Of a stretch of DNA of 64,000 bases, positions 62,548 to 64,000 are shown piece by piece. The position numbers were made by a program, and so were the translations under genes. Each line of letters opens with the position of its first letter. Position 1 is the stretch's first letter. Below the pieces are notes generated by a model. It was given only the letters and a program-made list of their open reading frames with translations, searched no databases and was not told the origin of the DNA. This stretch comes from Henckelia pumila (taxonomy: Eukaryota > Streptophyta > Magnoliopsida > Lamiales > Gesneriaceae). The stretch is from assembly GCF_033568475.1 (NCBI RefSeq), contig NC_133122.1:16310763-16374762 (forward strand). The letters run 5' to 3'.

Positions 62548-64000
62548 GAATAGAGTTATTTGCGCCAAACACCCCTGTGAAATATTGAAAATGCACACTT
62601 CTCCCCTGTGAAATTTTAATAGGCATCTTCAACCCTGACCTTTTAAAAAATTAGCACACTCGCCCCTTCAGATGAGCGATTGTTGCGCACGCGCCCCTCA
62701 TGCGACTGTGCAAAGATTTTGATATTTTTTTTGCACCAAATACCCTTGTGAAATATTAAAAATGCATATTTGACCCCTGTGAAAATAATTTTTAAATCTA
62801 TTCAACCTATAATACATATTTTTTATTAAAATCTAATTATATAATATTTAGCAAACACTTTTCGATTTATTAATTTTATTTTTAATTTTAAATTTATTAT
62901 GATTGTATAATTATTTTCTAAAAAATATTATTATTTTATTTTGTTATCATTATTTTATTAAATTTTCTTCTTGTTTCCAACTTCTCAATTAAAAATGCAT
63001 TCATAAACGAGATTTAATACCTAAAAGTACAAGCATATTAAATAAAAATCATAATTTCATGCATATTACTTTTCAATTTAGGATTATAGATTTTTGAACC
63101 AAAATCTAATTTTTTTAAAATGCATTGCAGAATTTGAATTAAATAATAATACACAATATTTATTAAGATCTAATTATAAAATATTTTTCAAACATTTTTA
63201 ATTTTATTTATTTTAATTTTTAATTTAAATTTATAATAAATTTATTTCTAAAAAAATTATTACTTTATCTCGTTATCATTATTTTATCAAATCACTTCGT
63301 GTTTTCAACTTTTTCATTAAACGTGATTCATAAATAAGGATTTAAATATCTAAAAATACCAAAATATTGAACCAAATGATAAGTTCACGAATGTTACTTT
63401 TTCGATTTAGAATTATATTAGCATGTTATTTTTTTTATTATTTATAACAAATTGTGCAATGCATATTCTCGAAAAATTTAAATTTTGGTTCAATAATATA
63501 TAGTCCTAAATCGAAAAAACAATATGTTTAAACTTATCGGTTTAGTTCAATATTTTGGTACTTGAAATTATTTAAATATTTTTTTATGAATGGATGTTTA
63601 ATGATAAAGTTGGAAACAAGAAGAAAGTTTAATAAAATATTGATAACAAGATAAAATAAATATATTTTTTAGAAAATAATTATATAATTATAATAAATTT
63701 AAAATTAAAAATAAAATTAATAAAACAAAAAGTGTTTGCTAAATATTTTATAATTAAATTTTAAAAAAAATTGTGTATTATGGGTTGAATAGATTTAAAA
63801 ATTATTTTCACAGGGGTTAAATATGCATTTTTAATATTTCACAAGGGTATTTGGTGCAAAAAAAATATCAAAATCTTTGTCCATTCGCATGAGAGGCGCG
63901 TGCGCAACAATCACTCATCTGAAGGGGCGAGTGTGCTACTTTTTTAAAAGGTTAGGGTTGAAGATGCCTATTAAAATTTCACAGGGGAGAATTGTGCATT
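62548..64000. mobile_element. Large foldback element with arms over 400 bp, cut by the window end
   Basis: Sequence from about 62580 to 63000 is the inverted complement of about 63590 to 64000. Matched blocks include cccctgtgaaat/atttcacagggg, tcgccccttcagatgag/ctcatctgaaggggcga, ttgttgcgcacgcgcc/ggcgcgtgcgcaacaa and gcaaacacttttcg/aaaagtgtttgc. The symmetry centre is near 63294. The 600-bp centre holds a second, partly direct copy of the arm's inner part. No coding sequence is seen. The right terminus lies outside the window. Confidence 0.85.

Noticed and set aside
1-64000. CRISPR arrays, operons, bacterial or organellar genes
   Set aside because: None are seen: repeats are microsatellites and MITEs, genes have spliceosomal introns, and no plastid or mitochondrial gene sequence is recognised.

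Overview
This window is nuclear DNA from a eudicot plant. Genes are intron-rich with GT-AG junctions and 60-70% AT introns, every recognisable protein is plant-type (ORANGE-like, sorting nexin 1, TBL, cell-wall invertase), and gene-free stretches are full of small DNA transposons, simple repeats and one integrated plant pararetrovirus. Protein similarity suggests an asterid, but I cannot name the species from sequence alone.

Layout. (1) 1-1283, +: the 3' four exons of a GXSXG lipase of the monoacylglycerol lipase / caffeoylshikimate esterase family, cut by the window edge. (2) 1744-5685, -: a complete seven-exon cell-wall invertase, including the 9-nt mini-exon typical of plant acid invertases. 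(3) 5.8-23.9 kb: gene-poor and repeat-rich. It holds a 1.5-kb hAT-type element with a perfect 8-bp target duplication, several MITEs, and a nearly full-length but decayed endogenous Caulimoviridae genome (about 14.1-21.0 kb). The virus lies between roughly 95-bp imperfect inverted repeats. (4) 23.9-60.2 kb: a gene island. It holds an ORANGE/ORANGE-LIKE DnaJ-type zinc-finger gene (-), sorting nexin 1 (-), an ELM1/DUF1022-family gene (+) and a LETM1-like gene (+). (5) 60.2-61.7 kb, -: the last three exons of a TRICHOME BIREFRINGENCE-LIKE (TBL8/9-type) gene, convergent with LETM1-like and only 42 bp from it stop to stop. (6) 61.7-64 kb: a 300-bp inverted-repeat MITE and a large foldback element that runs off the window.

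From memory, the order OR-like, SNX1, DUF1022, LETM1-like, TBL9 matches Arabidopsis chromosome 5 (around At5g06130 to At5g06230), so this half of the window looks like a conserved syntenic block. The genes serve different processes: carotenoid/plastid control, retromer trafficking, organelle division, organelle membrane homeostasis and wall acetylation. They are neighbours by descent, not an operon-like pathway.

Exon coordinates were derived by hand. Each junction was chosen to keep reading frame, GT-AG and family homology, and exon lengths were checked to sum to whole codons. The viral genes are described as broken copies only.
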